In this document: positions 43,503 through 53,277 of the stretch, one piece after another
Layout: each line of letters begins with the position of its first letter
Position numbering within the stretch: position 1 is the first letter of the stretch
Assembly (NCBI RefSeq): GCF_030506305.1
Contig: NZ_CP119421.1
Location: 5,348,501-5,412,500, forward strand
Length of the DNA: 64,000 bases
Origin: Porifericola rhodea
GTDB lineage: Bacteria > Bacteroidota > Bacteroidia > Cytophagales > Cyclobacteriaceae
Direction of reading: 5' to 3'
Translations under genes and position numbers: made by a program
The notes under the pieces: generated by a model
What the model saw: only the letters and a program-made list of their open reading frames with translations
The model's database searches: none
What the model was told of the DNA's origin: nothing

Positions 43503-44519
43503 CTAGTTTCGTTTAAAATTAAGTCGGTCAAGATTCATATTTAGTGTAAAGTGGTTGAAGCCGCCTGCCACATGGTAAAACGCACGGGCGTAGTCCAATT
43601 GTAAAAAACGCAGGCGAAGCGTAAACCCAAAGGATAATCCTGCTCCGCCAGACAATTGTTCAAGCTGTAGCGTACTTCTTTTGAGAGAATTATATCCCAC
43701 TTGCACCTGAAAGTTTTTGCTCAAGAGGAGTTCTCCACCAAAACTCATATGTCTTAATATCTTGTTAACGTATCCTGGCTTTTCATTGTTATCCTGCTGG
43801 TAGTAGGCTTCATAATGGTTAATTAACTGATAAGCAGACACATAAAAGCGAAAAGGCATATAGGTAGGCTTAAAAGCTGCGCTTAACCGAAGGTCGCTGG
43901 GCATACGACTTTGTGTAAAAGAGGTATAGTCGTTTAACAGCAGCCCTACATTATTAAGCGATAGCCCCAAAGTAAAATCATGCTCAGGGTGGATAAACAT
44001 CCCACCTACATCAAACAGTATGGCGGAAGCATGATAATTAGCCAGGTCAGAGGCTATCCATTTTGCGTTAAGGCCGATCCTGAAAGGCCCAGACTGATGG
44101 CTTCGGTTAAAAGAGATGGCATACTCCTGAGAAGAAAAGCTACCAAAAGGATAGCCCGTTAGATCATAGCTATCCATTTCACCATAACTGACGTACTTGA
44201 TACCAACTCCCCAGCTGCCACCTTTACCAATTGTTCTGCTATATGTCAGGCTACTGGCATGGATATCTGCATAATAGGGTTGGTAGCTTAGACTCAGCTT
44301 TTGATGCAAGCCGGTATGGTTAGTCGCGGGATTGCTCAACCAGACGTAAGTATCAGCAGCAGAAGAGTCTATAGAAACAGTGCTTAATACACCTCCCAGG
44401 GCAGTCTGTCTCGCACTGGCCGAAAGGTTAAGAAAATCAAACGCATAAGGCTTGGCCAGCTGCGCCAGCAGGCTTTGTTCAAAGAAAAAAAACAGTATAC
44501 ATGTCAAAAAGTAGCGCAT
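43503..44519 (-). CDS. porQ: Type IX secretion system outer-membrane protein PorQ
   Basis: From ATG 44519 the 338-residue protein has a signal peptide (about 1-19, ending LLAQ), then the PorQ signature FDFLNLSASARQTALGG and WLSNPA. Beta-barrel strands follow (LSLSYQPYYADIHASSLTYSR, ISFNRSHQSGPFRIGLNAKW, TLGLSLNNVGLLLNDY, FGGELLLSKNFQVQVGYNSL), ending in FTLNMNLDRLNFKRN. PorQ interacts with the T9SS surface machinery, including PorU and PorV. It is the first gene of an operon with hslU, an uncommon neighbour. A promoter lies 13 bases upstream. The frame could start at a TTG at 44534, but ATG 44519 places the signal peptide correctly. Confidence 0.88.
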   Translation of the reverse strand: MRYFLTCILFFFFEQSLLAQLAKPYAFDFLNLSASARQTALGGVLSTVSIDSSAADTYVWLSNPATNHTGLHQKLSLSYQPYYADIHASSLTYSRTIGKGGSWGVGIKYVSYGEMDSYDLTGYPFGSFSSQEYAISFNRSHQSGPFRIGLNAKWIASDLANYHASAILFDVGGMFIHPEHDFTLGLSLNNVGLLLNDYTSFTQSRMPSDLRLSAAFKPTYMPFRFYVSAYQLINHYEAYYQQDNNEKPGYVNKILRHMSFGGELLLSKNFQVQVGYNSLKRSTLQLEQLSGGAGLSFGFTLRLRFLQLDYARAFYHVAGGFNHFTLNMNLDRLNFKRN

Positions 44520-44531
44520 ATGAGATGTGCC

Positions 44532-44562
44532 CAAATCTACTGTCTTTGGTGTTGATTCACAA
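44532..44562 (-). promoter_or_regulatory. Bacteroidota-type promoter of porQ-hslU
   Basis: On the minus strand, TTG (44562-44560), a 20-base spacer and TAGATTTG (44539-44532) match the consensus exactly. Only 12 bases separate it from the porQ ATG, so the mRNA would have almost no leader. Confidence 0.6.
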
Positions 44563-44612
44563 CAGCATGCCTTATATTCATGTTTTAGGAGTGAACTAGA
44601 CGAATTATATAC

Positions 44613-45524
44613 ATGGAATTTGGTAAGCTGTCAGAAATAGAAAATATAGATTTTAGCCTTCCGGCAGATGCAATACGCAATGGCCGGATGCTAAAAGAGA
44701 AGGGGAATCAGGATCCTACAAAAATATATGTGGGTATGGCCCGCTGGGGAGAAAGAAAGCTGGTAGGCAGATTATACCCCAAAGCTACACCTTCTAAAGA
44801 CTACCTGTACCATTACAGCCGGCAGTTTAACACCATTGAAATGAATACTACACACTACCGTATTCCTACGAAAGACATGGTAGCACATTGGCTGGATAAA
44901 AGTACTGATACTTTTAAGTTTTGCCCAAAGATACCACAGATTATTAGCCACAGTGCTGACTATGGAGCGCATGCCCAGGCAGTTGAAGCCTTTTATCAGG
45001 CGCTTTATGCCTTTGGCTCTCAGCTGGGCCTCCCTTTTATGCAGCTTCCTCCTACGCTTGAGCCTTTCAGACAGGGAAAAGCATTCTTTGATTTTTTATC
45101 CCAATGGCCCCATGATTTGCCCCTTGCTATAGAATTACGCCACCCCGCCTGGTTTAATGACGAACGCATAAGAGAGCGAGCGTATGATTTGTTAGAAGAG
45201 TATCAGCTCAGTACCGTGATTACTGATACCGCTGGCCGAAGAGATGTCATACACATGCAGTTGACCTTCCCTAGTGTAATGGTCCGCTTCGTAGGCAACT
45301 CACTTCACTCTACTGATTATAGCCGTATAGATGAATGGGTAAAGCGGCTGGGTGTATGGCTGAGTCAGGGGCTGGATGAGTTGTATTTCATTGTCCACCA
45401 GCCTGAAGACCTGCTCTGTATAGATTTAGCTATCTATTTTATTCAGCGAATGAACGAGAAGTACCAACTGAATATTCCTTTACCTAAACTGCTAAGCGAA
45501 GGTGTACAACAAAGCCTGTTTTAA
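44613..45524 (+). CDS. DUF72 family protein
   Basis: The 303-residue protein carries the DUF72 core: KIYVGMARWGERK, TIEMNTTHYRIP, FCPKIPQIISH, LPFMQLPPTLEPF, LPLAIELRHPAWFND and VITDTAGRRDVIHMQLT. DUF72 proteins form TIM-barrel folds without an established reaction. The gene diverges from porQ and ends 48 bases before the next gene. No signal peptide is seen, so it should be cytoplasmic. Confidence 0.92.
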   Translation: MEFGKLSEIENIDFSLPADAIRNGRMLKEKGNQDPTKIYVGMARWGERKLVGRLYPKATPSKDYLYHYSRQFNTIEMNTTHYRIPTKDMVAHWLDKSTDTFKFCPKIPQIISHSADYGAHAQAVEAFYQALYAFGSQLGLPFMQLPPTLEPFRQGKAFFDFLSQWPHDLPLAIELRHPAWFNDERIRERAYDLLEEYQLSTVITDTAGRRDVIHMQLTFPSVMVRFVGNSLHSTDYSRIDEWVKRLGVWLSQGLDELYFIVHQPEDLLCIDLAIYFIQRMNEKYQLNIPLPKLLSEGVQQSLF

Positions 45525-45543
45525 ACATAAGTCATTGTTTCAG

Positions 45544-45564
45544 TGTTAGTTATATAAACTAACA
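45544..45564. promoter_or_regulatory. Palindromic operator candidate upstream of 3D-domain lipoprotein
   Basis: Perfect 8-base arms TGTTAGTT (45544-45551) and AACTAACA (45557-45564) flank ATATA, ending 8 bases before the ATG. The layout suits an operator for a dimeric regulator or a small hairpin that affects translation. It could also be the end of the DUF72 transcript, though no T-run follows. Confidence 0.45.
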
Positions 45565-45572
45565 TAAGAATT

Positions 45573-45968
45573 ATGATCTCAAAAAATTTACCCAACGGAT
45601 TTATACTTTGTGCTTTGAGCCTATTGATTCTATCGGCCTGTGCAGAAACAAAAGAGGTAGAAGTAACAGCTACCGCCTACAATTCGGTAGAAGTACAAAC
45701 TAAAAAAGGCGACCCTGCCACAGCGGCTTGGGGCGATAAGCTAAAACCAGGCATGAAGACCATTGCGGTGTCTCGTGACCTGCTTAAGCAGGAAGGTTTT
45801 GAGCACAATACTAAAGTTAAAATTGAAGGTCTATCGGGCACCTATAGGGTACTGGATAAAATGAACAGACGCTGGGAAAAGCGTATTGATATTTATATGG
45901 GCAACAATGTAGAAAAAGCTCTTGACTTTGGTAAACAGGAAGTTGTTATCAGCTGGAAGGTAGATTAA
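45573..45968 (+). CDS. 3D-domain (RlpA/MltA-like double-psi) lipoprotein
   Basis: The 131-residue protein has lipobox LSAC (Cys23), then VTATAYNSVEVQT and a C-terminal double-psi beta-barrel. The signature YRVLDKMNRRWEKRIDIYMG (about 93-112) contains the conserved aspartates of the 3D domain. Small exported 3D-domain proteins are thought to act on peptidoglycan in some families. Three catalytic-type Asp positions would be expected and at least two are visible. A palindrome lies just upstream of its start. Confidence 0.82.
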   Translation: MISKNLPNGFILCALSLLILSACAETKEVEVTATAYNSVEVQTKKGDPATAAWGDKLKPGMKTIAVSRDLLKQEGFEHNTKVKIEGLSGTYRVLDKMNRRWEKRIDIYMGNNVEKALDFGKQEVVISWKVD

Positions 45969-46050
45969 AACTAATTTTTACCAAAAGCGCTAACAATTTT
46001 CTTAATCATGGCTTAACTTCATGTTTGCTAAACATTCACTTAAACTATAG

Positions 46051-48135
46051 ATGAAAAACTACCTACTGTTAAGCCTGTTTTTATTGTGTACTTCTACTTT
46101 ACTTTTTGCTCAAGAAGATAGCCTGGAGACTAAATTACTAAATGAGGTTACTGTAATTGGTTACGATGCCAACCGCAAGTTACTGCAAACCCCGGGTGCA
46201 GTTGCTTTGATTACCTCCCAACAAATCAGAGCTTTTGATGAAATATCGGCTCTTCCTTCTATGAACCTGATACCGGGCGTACGTATGGAAGAGAGATCTC
46301 CGGGCAGCTATCGCATAGCAGTACGCGGAAGTACCCTAAGAGCACCTTTTGGTGTCAGAAATATTAAAGTTTACTGGAACAACATCCCTTTCACCGAGCC
46401 ATCTGGCAGTACTAATTTCAATCTGCTTGATATCTCCAACCTGGGCAAGATTGAAGTGATAAAAGGCCCTGCCGGGAGCATCTACGGTGCCGGTACCGGA
46501 GGGGTCGTAAATATACAGAGTGCCAGCCCCAGGCTGCAAGAAGACTACATAGGCGCGGAAGCGATGATAGGTTCTTACGGGCTAAAGCGCTATGCCACCA
46601 CCGTAAACGAAGTTACTGAAAATGCTACTTACACCTTTAAGTATGCTCATCAGCAATCTGATGGCTACCGCAACCATACCGAATTTGATAGAGATGTAAT
46701 TGAGTTGCATGCTAAATTTCAGGCTTCAGAAAAACGAGAGATTAGTGCCAGCTTTTTGTATTCTGACCTTTTCTACGAAATACCCGGCGGACTAAACGAA
46801 GAGCAGTATAATGAAAACCCTCGCCAGGCTCGCCCTTCTAATCCTTTTGCTTTGGGTAGCGAGGAATCAGAAGCAGGCATAGACCAGGAGTATGTGCTGT
46901 TTGGATTAAGCCAGGACTATCAGTGGAATGATAAGCTCAGCAACCTGACTACCATATATGGTGACTTTAGTTTTTTTGAGAATCCCTTTAACCTGGATTA
47001 CAAAAGAGACAGCCGAATGGCTGGAGGCGGACGTACCCGCTTTGACTATCAGAGCCATCTGTTTGGTCTGGATACACGCTTTACTTTAGGAGGTGAGTTT
47101 CAGACAGGTACCAATGTAGCACGCAACTTCGCGAACGACTACGGCAAACCCGGAGCACTTAACTTTGATGATGAACTTAAAAGTTATCAATCCATTGTTT
47201 TTGGTAGAGCAGAGCTGGAATTACCTCATGACTTTTTCCTTACATTAGGCCTTAGTCGTAATTCACTTGAATATGACATCAACCGTTTGGTAGACAACAA
47301 TCTGGACTCTGCCTATCAGGTTGAAAAAACGTTTGACCCAGTATGGGTTCCACGTGTTGGATTAGCCAAACAGTTTAACCGAATTGCCGCACATGCCAGC
47401 ATCAGCTACGGCTTCTCTCCTCCTACTATTGAAGATGTGCGCACCAATGAGGGTAGCATCAACCTGGGACTGAAGCCCGAAAAAGGAATTAACTATGAGC
47501 TAGGCCTAAGAGGTAATACTCTTAACGGTAAGCTCAACTTTGACGTTAGCGCTTTTTATTTTCAGCTAGACGAAACTATCGTACAGCAGCAGTCAGAACG
47601 AGGCACTGTATTGTTTACCAATACAGGTTCTACTGACCAGAAGGGTTTAGAAACTGCTTTTACCTATTTCGCCTTGCAGGAAAACGCAGGCTTCATTAAA
47701 GACCTTGATTTTCAGCTTTCTTATACCCTGCATGACTTTACTTTTAACAATTACACCAAATTTGTAGGCGATGAGTTGCAGGATTACTCAGGAAACGAAC
47801 TAACAGGGGTAGCCAGAAACATAGCCGTATTTGCCACGACTTTACAAACAAATGTAGGCGTTTACCTGAATGGCTCTATCAATTTTACTGATGAAATACC
47901 TTTGGATGATGCCAATAGCGTTTACTCAGAGGCTTACGAGCTGGTACTGCTCAAACTAGGTTATCGCGCTCCTTTGAGTGATAAGCTGGAGCTTGAAATC
48001 TTCGGTGGAGTCAACAACTTGCTAGACCAGAAATATAGCCTGGGTAATGACCTTAATGCTTTTGGTGGTAGATACTATCAACCAGCGCCTGATAGAAATT
48101 ACTATGCAGGTTTAAAAGTACACCTGAACTATTAA
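46051..48135 (+). CDS. TonB-dependent receptor (FecA-like)
   Basis: The 694-residue outer-membrane protein has a signal peptide (about 1-20, ending LLFAQ), a plug domain with VRGSTLRAPFGVRNIKVYWNNIPFTEPSG and IEVIKGPAGSIYGAGTGGVVNI (about 30-155), and a beta barrel. The C-terminus is YYAGLKVHLNY, ending in an aromatic as barrels do. It lacks a CarboxypepD_reg extension, unlike the next receptor. The substrate is probably an iron complex or similar, but is not readable. Its stop TAA overlaps the stop of the convergent receptor through a shared TTAA. Confidence 0.93.
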   Translation: MKNYLLLSLFLLCTSTLLFAQEDSLETKLLNEVTVIGYDANRKLLQTPGAVALITSQQIRAFDEISALPSMNLIPGVRMEERSPGSYRIAVRGSTLRAPFGVRNIKVYWNNIPFTEPSGSTNFNLLDISNLGKIEVIKGPAGSIYGAGTGGVVNIQSASPRLQEDYIGAEAMIGSYGLKRYATTVNEVTENATYTFKYAHQQSDGYRNHTEFDRDVIELHAKFQASEKREISASFLYSDLFYEIPGGLNEEQYNENPRQARPSNPFALGSEESEAGIDQEYVLFGLSQDYQWNDKLSNLTTIYGDFSFFENPFNLDYKRDSRMAGGGRTRFDYQSHLFGLDTRFTLGGEFQTGTNVARNFANDYGKPGALNFDDELKSYQSIVFGRAELELPHDFFLTLGLSRNSLEYDINRLVDNNLDSAYQVEKTFDPVWVPRVGLAKQFNRIAAHASISYGFSPPTIEDVRTNEGSINLGLKPEKGINYELGLRGNTLNGKLNFDVSAFYFQLDETIVQQQSERGTVLFTNTGSTDQKGLETAFTYFALQENAGFIKDLDFQLSYTLHDFTFNNYTKFVGDELQDYSGNELTGVARNIAVFATTLQTNVGVYLNGSINFTDEIPLDDANSVYSEAYELVLLKLGYRAPLSDKLELEIFGGVNNLLDQKYSLGNDLNAFGGRYYQPAPDRNYYAGLKVHLNY

Positions 48136-50540
48136 AACTTGGCTCTCAGGGACACGATCAGGTTTCTACCTGGAGCAGCAATACCTGAAGAGTATGGCCA
48201 GTAATGTTTGTCCAGTATATTCTCAAGTCCTCCACTAATTAGCAAATGATCGTTAAATTGATAACTGCCGATTAGATTTAAAGTATACCAGGCTAAAGCC
48301 CCATCTTCAGTATAAAGGTGGGGCTTATTTTGTTCTGAAGGCGCCAGGTTATCAAAGCTTAGCCCTCCGTTATATCTTACAATAAAAGATGATTTAAGTT
48401 TTTTCTTCTGATAGCTTAATGTTGTCTGTCCAAAAAGCGGAGCGGCATGGCGGAGAGCCGCATCTTCTTCCTGATCGCGACCGCTGGTATAGTTAAGGGA
48501 AGTTTGTAAACTAACAGCAGAAAAGATTTGATAGACAGCATTAATACTCATACCATACACATAAGCCTGTCCGGCATTTACAAGGGCCTGTACACGACTT
48601 AGCTCACCATCATACATTATGCTATCCTGTCCGTTAAAGCTGAAGTTACGTCTTACCATAGCATCACGAAGCTGTGAGTAGAAAACAGTAGCTTCCAGTT
48701 TAAGTTTGTCTTCCAGTTGCTTGCTTGTACCAATTTCCAGATTATAACTGTATTCAGAAGAAAGCTGGGGGTTCGGAACCACCACATTACCCGGCTCAGA
48801 ATCAAACACCTTACCTACATCATCTACATTAGGCGCTCTGAAACCTGACGATAATAGGAGATTCAATTGCCAGCTACTGTTTGGACGATATACCAGCCCC
48901 GCACTACCACTTAAGGCCGCGGTGTTCACCTCAATTTCGTCGTACGGAAAATCATAAAAGCTTTTATCTTCAAATTGAGTATTCAGCTTAATATAGCTAT
49001 AGCGCAGCCCCGTATTGAGTGTGAATCTGGGATCAAAATTCCAGCGATAGTTAAGGTAAGCTGCAGCACTAAGGTAATTACCTCCTCCGTCGGGGTAGCG
49101 GGTTGCAGTAGCCGTAACTTCGTGGCTTGTTATATTTTTACGATAAGCTTCAGAAGCAACAGTATTGTAGACCAGCTCTGCACCGTAAAAAAGCTGATTG
49201 TTTTCGTTTAATTTCTTATCTGCATCCAGGTTTAAAGTATACGCATTTACGTTTTCTGTACGAGTTCTGAGCCTATCACTCCCAAACCCACGGTCGTTTC
49301 GGCTTTCTTCAAAGGTTTGAAAAGCAGTAGTGAGCTTAGCTTCGTCGTACCAAATGGTATGCTGATAAAGCCCCAGTCGTAATGAATGCATCATCCAATC
49401 CTGAGGGCCGTAGTACCATTCGGCATCTTCAGGCAAACCTTCATCATTATTTACAATCAGGCGGTCGTAGCGTGGAATATCTGAGGTAGTGCTGTACAGA
49501 AAATTATACACCAACTCAGTCTTATTGCTCAGCTTAGTCCTGATTTTTTGCATCAGATTGAATTGACTGTAGCCGGAAGGAGCCTGCACATTTACATCTG
49601 GATTGCGAACCAAAGAGTCTTCGTTATGGGCAGGAATCACATACTGATAGCGTTTGCCAAAATCCGGATAGCTTTCCGGACGATTCGCGCCAGCCCTCAG
49701 GTCACCAAAATTGCTGTAGGTAAAAGAAGATAGCGAACTCAATCTCTTTCCTTTTAGACTCACATTAGCATGAAGCGTCTTCTCCTGATTAGCAGAAGAG
49801 TACCTGCTCATAGCCTCAGCATTAAATGCCAACTTATCACTCTCGGTAAATTCAGGCATACGAGTGTGAAAATCCATAACACCTCCGAGAGCATCGCTAC
49901 CGTAAATAACAGAGCCGGGACCAAAAACTACTTCTGCTTCACCAATTACATTAGGGTCAAGGTTAATCACATTTTGCAGGTTGCCGCTACGAAAGATAGC
50001 ATTGTTCATTCTTACACCATCTACCACAATCAGTACTGAATTGGCTGCGAAACCTCTAATCATTGGGCTACCACCTCCAAGCTGGCTCTTCTGAACGAAA
50101 ATCTGTCCGCTTTGTGCTAGCAGGTCTGCAGCGGTCTGAGGGTTTTGCAAAGCAATAGATTCTGGGTGTATACTAATGAGTTGGTGAGGAATTTCTTCTT
50201 TCTTCTGCTCCCAACGGTTAATCATAATTAAGGCCTCATCCATATGTATAATTTTTTCTCTCAGGTATATACTATAATCCTGCGCTTCAATTTTCTCCTT
50301 TCTGTACCTGGCAGACTGGTATGCGGGATGTTGGAATACTAGAGAATCTGTATTTTTAAATGATGAGAACTCTATTTCACCATTTATATCAGTTTGTCCG
50401 TAAGCCTTCTTATCATTAGAGTATACAACCACGTTAGCAATAGGTTTACCACTATCATAGTCTTTTACACTTAGGGTTTGTGCACTAATTAAAAATGGCA
50501 GCAGCATCAGTGCTGTCAAAAACAAAAGTCTTTCTTTCAT
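48132..50540 (-). CDS. TonB-dependent receptor, hemoglobin/transferrin-receptor-like
   Basis: From ATG 50540 the 802-residue protein has a signal peptide (about 1-20), a CarboxypepD_reg-type domain (about 22-100, LSVKDYDSGKPIANVVVYS), a plug with SQLGGGSPMIRGFAANSVLIVVDGVRMNN and EVVFGPGSVIYGSDALGGVMDFHTR, and a beta barrel ending in NLIVSLRAKF. The plug motif matches the hemoglobin/transferrin/lactoferrin receptor group, so heme or iron uptake is a fair inference. The frame opens at 50621, but ATG 50540 gives a proper signal peptide. Confidence 0.9.
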   Translation of the reverse strand: MKERLLFLTALMLLPFLISAQTLSVKDYDSGKPIANVVVYSNDKKAYGQTDINGEIEFSSFKNTDSLVFQHPAYQSARYRKEKIEAQDYSIYLREKIIHMDEALIMINRWEQKKEEIPHQLISIHPESIALQNPQTAADLLAQSGQIFVQKSQLGGGSPMIRGFAANSVLIVVDGVRMNNAIFRSGNLQNVINLDPNVIGEAEVVFGPGSVIYGSDALGGVMDFHTRMPEFTESDKLAFNAEAMSRYSSANQEKTLHANVSLKGKRLSSLSSFTYSNFGDLRAGANRPESYPDFGKRYQYVIPAHNEDSLVRNPDVNVQAPSGYSQFNLMQKIRTKLSNKTELVYNFLYSTTSDIPRYDRLIVNNDEGLPEDAEWYYGPQDWMMHSLRLGLYQHTIWYDEAKLTTAFQTFEESRNDRGFGSDRLRTRTENVNAYTLNLDADKKLNENNQLFYGAELVYNTVASEAYRKNITSHEVTATATRYPDGGGNYLSAAAYLNYRWNFDPRFTLNTGLRYSYIKLNTQFEDKSFYDFPYDEIEVNTAALSGSAGLVYRPNSSWQLNLLLSSGFRAPNVDDVGKVFDSEPGNVVVPNPQLSSEYSYNLEIGTSKQLEDKLKLEATVFYSQLRDAMVRRNFSFNGQDSIMYDGELSRVQALVNAGQAYVYGMSINAVYQIFSAVSLQTSLNYTSGRDQEEDAALRHAAPLFGQTTLSYQKKKLKSSFIVRYNGGLSFDNLAPSEQNKPHLYTEDGALAWYTLNLIGSYQFNDHLLISGGLENILDKHYWPYSSGIAAPGRNLIVSLRAKF

Positions 50541-50676
50541 AGCATTACAAAAAAAGCTATATTTAGCCAAAATCCTTATATAGTTCTCAATATTACATCT
50601 TATAAGCAATATTATTTTCAATATAACGAGTGTAATGTTAAGATTAGCAGTAGCAAGAATTAAACGTAATGTTTAC

Positions 50677-50684
50677 TATCTTTG
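50677..50684 (+). promoter_or_regulatory. Promoter -7 element candidate for DUF5916 operon
   Basis: TATCTTTG matches TAnnTTTG in the plus orientation, 127 bases before the ATG. No TTG lies at 17-23 bases upstream, so it is only partly supported. Confidence 0.4.
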
Positions 50685-50811
50685 CCAGAGATAACCATTA
50701 TATCAAAACCTGTAGTGGTATTTTATGATTATATAATCAGGGGTATTTAGCCACACCCTTATTGTTTTATATTCAAGCTTCATTTGTAAACGCTGTCTTA
50801 TCGCTTTATCC

Positions 50812-53277
50812 ATGTTAAGAACATTAAATGTCTTACTGGCTCTTTTATTGTTGATCTGCTCAGGAGTAAAGGCTTTTGCCGAAGATGATTTTCCTAAAGA
50901 TTTTTTCGCAACTCGTATTCATACCCCTCCCAAGATAGATGGTATACTGGATGAGGAGATATGGCAGCATGTCTTATGTCCGGCTACAGGTTTCGTTCAA
51001 CGTAGTCCTCTTCCCGGTAAGGTACCCTCTGCTCCTACAGAGGTAGTAGTTTTGTACGACAACTCATCTGTTTATATTGGCGTTACCCTGTACGATGTAT
51101 CAGCAGACAGTATTATGAGAGAGTTTACCAGCCGAGATAATACTGGTTTTTCTGACTTGTTTGGAGTCTATTTTGACACATACGATGATGATATTAATGC
51201 TTTTGAATTTATCGTAACTGCGGCGGGTGTACAGTTTGACCGTAGATGGACCGCCATGGGGGCAGACAGAAGCTGGAATGCCGGCTGGCTAAGTGCAGTA
51301 AGCGTAGACGAAACTAACTGGTATGTAGAAATGGAAATACCACTTTCCGCATTACGTTTTCCTAAAACTCCCATTCAAAAATGGGGCATTAACTTTCGTC
51401 GCACCATACGCCGTAAAAACGAAGACAACTACTGGAACAAGATTGACCCACAGGTTAATGGCTTCGTTAACCAGTTCGGTCGCCTCAGTGGCATTAGCAA
51501 CATCAAATCCCCCATTCGCCTATCGGTATCGCCTTATTTATCTACTTACATAGATCAATATTCTGGAGACAGTGAGAACCCCTCCAGTCTTAGCAAAAGG
51601 ATTAATGGAGGCATGGATCTACGCTATGGCATTAACGATGCCTACACACTGGATATGATACTGGTACCTGACTTTGGGCAGGTAGTTTCAGACAACAAGG
51701 TACTCAACCTCTCGCCTTTTGAGGTTCGTTTCAACGAAAATCGTCAGTTTTTTAAAGAAGGAACTGAGCTGTTTGAAAAGGGAGGCTATTTTTACTCCCG
51801 CCGTGTAGGTGGACAACCATTACTCTATGGCGAAGTAGAAGACCAACTGGGTGAAAATGAAGAGATACTGAGCAACCCTACCGAAAGCTCTTTAGTGAAT
51901 GCGACCAAAGTATCTGGCAGAACTACCAAAGGACTAGGTCTAGGTGTATTTAATGGCCTGACCAAAGAGATGCACGCCCTGATTAAAGATACTGAAACGG
52001 GTGAAACTCGTAAAATACTCACCGACCCACTGACTAACTACAATGTAGTAGCTGTAGACCAAAGTCTGAAGAACAACTCTTATGTGAGCTTTGTAAATAC
52101 CAATGTTATGCGTCAGGGTAACCATTATGATGCAAACCTTACAGGTACAGCATTTCGCCTGGCAAACCGTGGGAACAAATACGCTGTATCCGGACGTGGA
52201 GCAGTGAGCCAGAAATATGGCCTGGATGAAGGAGGAAGAAATGAGTACGGTCACTCTTATTCCCTATCGCTCTCCAAAACCAGTGGTAACCTGAGAGCCA
52301 ACCTTACCAACTATGTAGAAAGTGATACCTTTGACCCGAACGACCTGGGCTATATGCGTGCTAATAATGAGTGGAGAACGTCCGCTAACGTTGGTTACAA
52401 TATTTACGAGCCTTTCTGGAAACTGCTTAACCTGTATACTGATCTGGATCTAAATTACGCACGTTTGTATAAGCCCTTTGTGTTTACTGATTTTAATGTG
52501 CAGACCAGGGTCAATGGTACTTTTAATAATTTTATGTATTTCAGTTTCAACTACAGGCTGGCTCCACACACCCGCTACGACTATTTTGAGCCCCGTGTAG
52601 AAGATAGATTTATTGAACTCCCCTCATATAATCAAATGGGGCTGTACCTGAGATCTGATAACAGAAACCGTTTTGTAGTAGGTAGCTCTTTCAGTTACAC
52701 AGACTATGATTATGACGATCAGCAGAGCTTATACGTAAGCTTGAGCCCCAGCCTCCGAATTAATAACAAACTTGCTTTTTCTACTTTTGTAAGCCTTAGC
52801 AACAGTCAGAGCAATATCGGTTATGCAGAACATGAAGATGACCTTATTACTTTCGGAAAAAGGGATATCAACACTATCAACAATATTTTCAATACTAAAT
52901 ACACCTTTAATAACCGCATGGGGCTCACCTTCAGGATGAGGCACTACTGGTCAGCAGCAGAGTATGAAGAGTTCTATACTTTAGGGGAAGAAGGCGAGCT
53001 ACTGGAAAGTGACTACGAGGGTAATCATGATAGAAATTACAATGCTTTTAATATAGACATGGTCTATAGCTATACTTTTGCCCCAGCCAGTGAAGTGAGT
53101 ATTGTTTGGAAAAACAATATTGCCAGCGATGATGACTTTGTGCGTGAAGGTTATATGAATAATGTAGAGAGTTTAAAAAACCTTCCTCAAAGTAATAGTA
53201 TTTCGGTTCGTGTGTTGTATTTTATTGACTACTCTATGCTCATGAAAAAATTAAATGCTGATAAACGCATTGGTTAA
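50812..53277 (+). CDS. DUF5916 domain outer-membrane-associated protein
   Basis: The 821-residue protein has a signal peptide (about 1-23, ending AFAED). A carbohydrate-binding-like (CBM9-type) domain follows at about 35-200 (PKIDGILDEEIWQ, APTEVVVLYDNSSVYIGVTLYD, INAFEFIVTAAGVQFDRRW). Then comes the DUF5916 region, with VVSDNKVLNLSPFEVRFNENRQFFKEGTELFEKGGYFYSRRVGG and many amphipathic strands resembling a beta barrel. The function of DUF5916 is unknown. It overlaps the P1 peptidase gene by one base (TAATG), so the two are translationally linked. Confidence 0.9.
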   Translation: MLRTLNVLLALLLLICSGVKAFAEDDFPKDFFATRIHTPPKIDGILDEEIWQHVLCPATGFVQRSPLPGKVPSAPTEVVVLYDNSSVYIGVTLYDVSADSIMREFTSRDNTGFSDLFGVYFDTYDDDINAFEFIVTAAGVQFDRRWTAMGADRSWNAGWLSAVSVDETNWYVEMEIPLSALRFPKTPIQKWGINFRRTIRRKNEDNYWNKIDPQVNGFVNQFGRLSGISNIKSPIRLSVSPYLSTYIDQYSGDSENPSSLSKRINGGMDLRYGINDAYTLDMILVPDFGQVVSDNKVLNLSPFEVRFNENRQFFKEGTELFEKGGYFYSRRVGGQPLLYGEVEDQLGENEEILSNPTESSLVNATKVSGRTTKGLGLGVFNGLTKEMHALIKDTETGETRKILTDPLTNYNVVAVDQSLKNNSYVSFVNTNVMRQGNHYDANLTGTAFRLANRGNKYAVSGRGAVSQKYGLDEGGRNEYGHSYSLSLSKTSGNLRANLTNYVESDTFDPNDLGYMRANNEWRTSANVGYNIYEPFWKLLNLYTDLDLNYARLYKPFVFTDFNVQTRVNGTFNNFMYFSFNYRLAPHTRYDYFEPRVEDRFIELPSYNQMGLYLRSDNRNRFVVGSSFSYTDYDYDDQQSLYVSLSPSLRINNKLAFSTFVSLSNSQSNIGYAEHEDDLITFGKRDINTINNIFNTKYTFNNRMGLTFRMRHYWSAAEYEEFYTLGEEGELLESDYEGNHDRNYNAFNIDMVYSYTFAPASEVSIVWKNNIASDDDFVREGYMNNVESLKNLPQSNSISVRVLYFIDYSMLMKKLNADKRIG

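Noticed and set aside
50812-53277. T9SS C-terminal sorting domain on DUF5916 and the other exported proteins
   Set aside because: No typical C-terminal domain with a terminal Lys-rich beta-strand pattern was seen in the exported proteins here.
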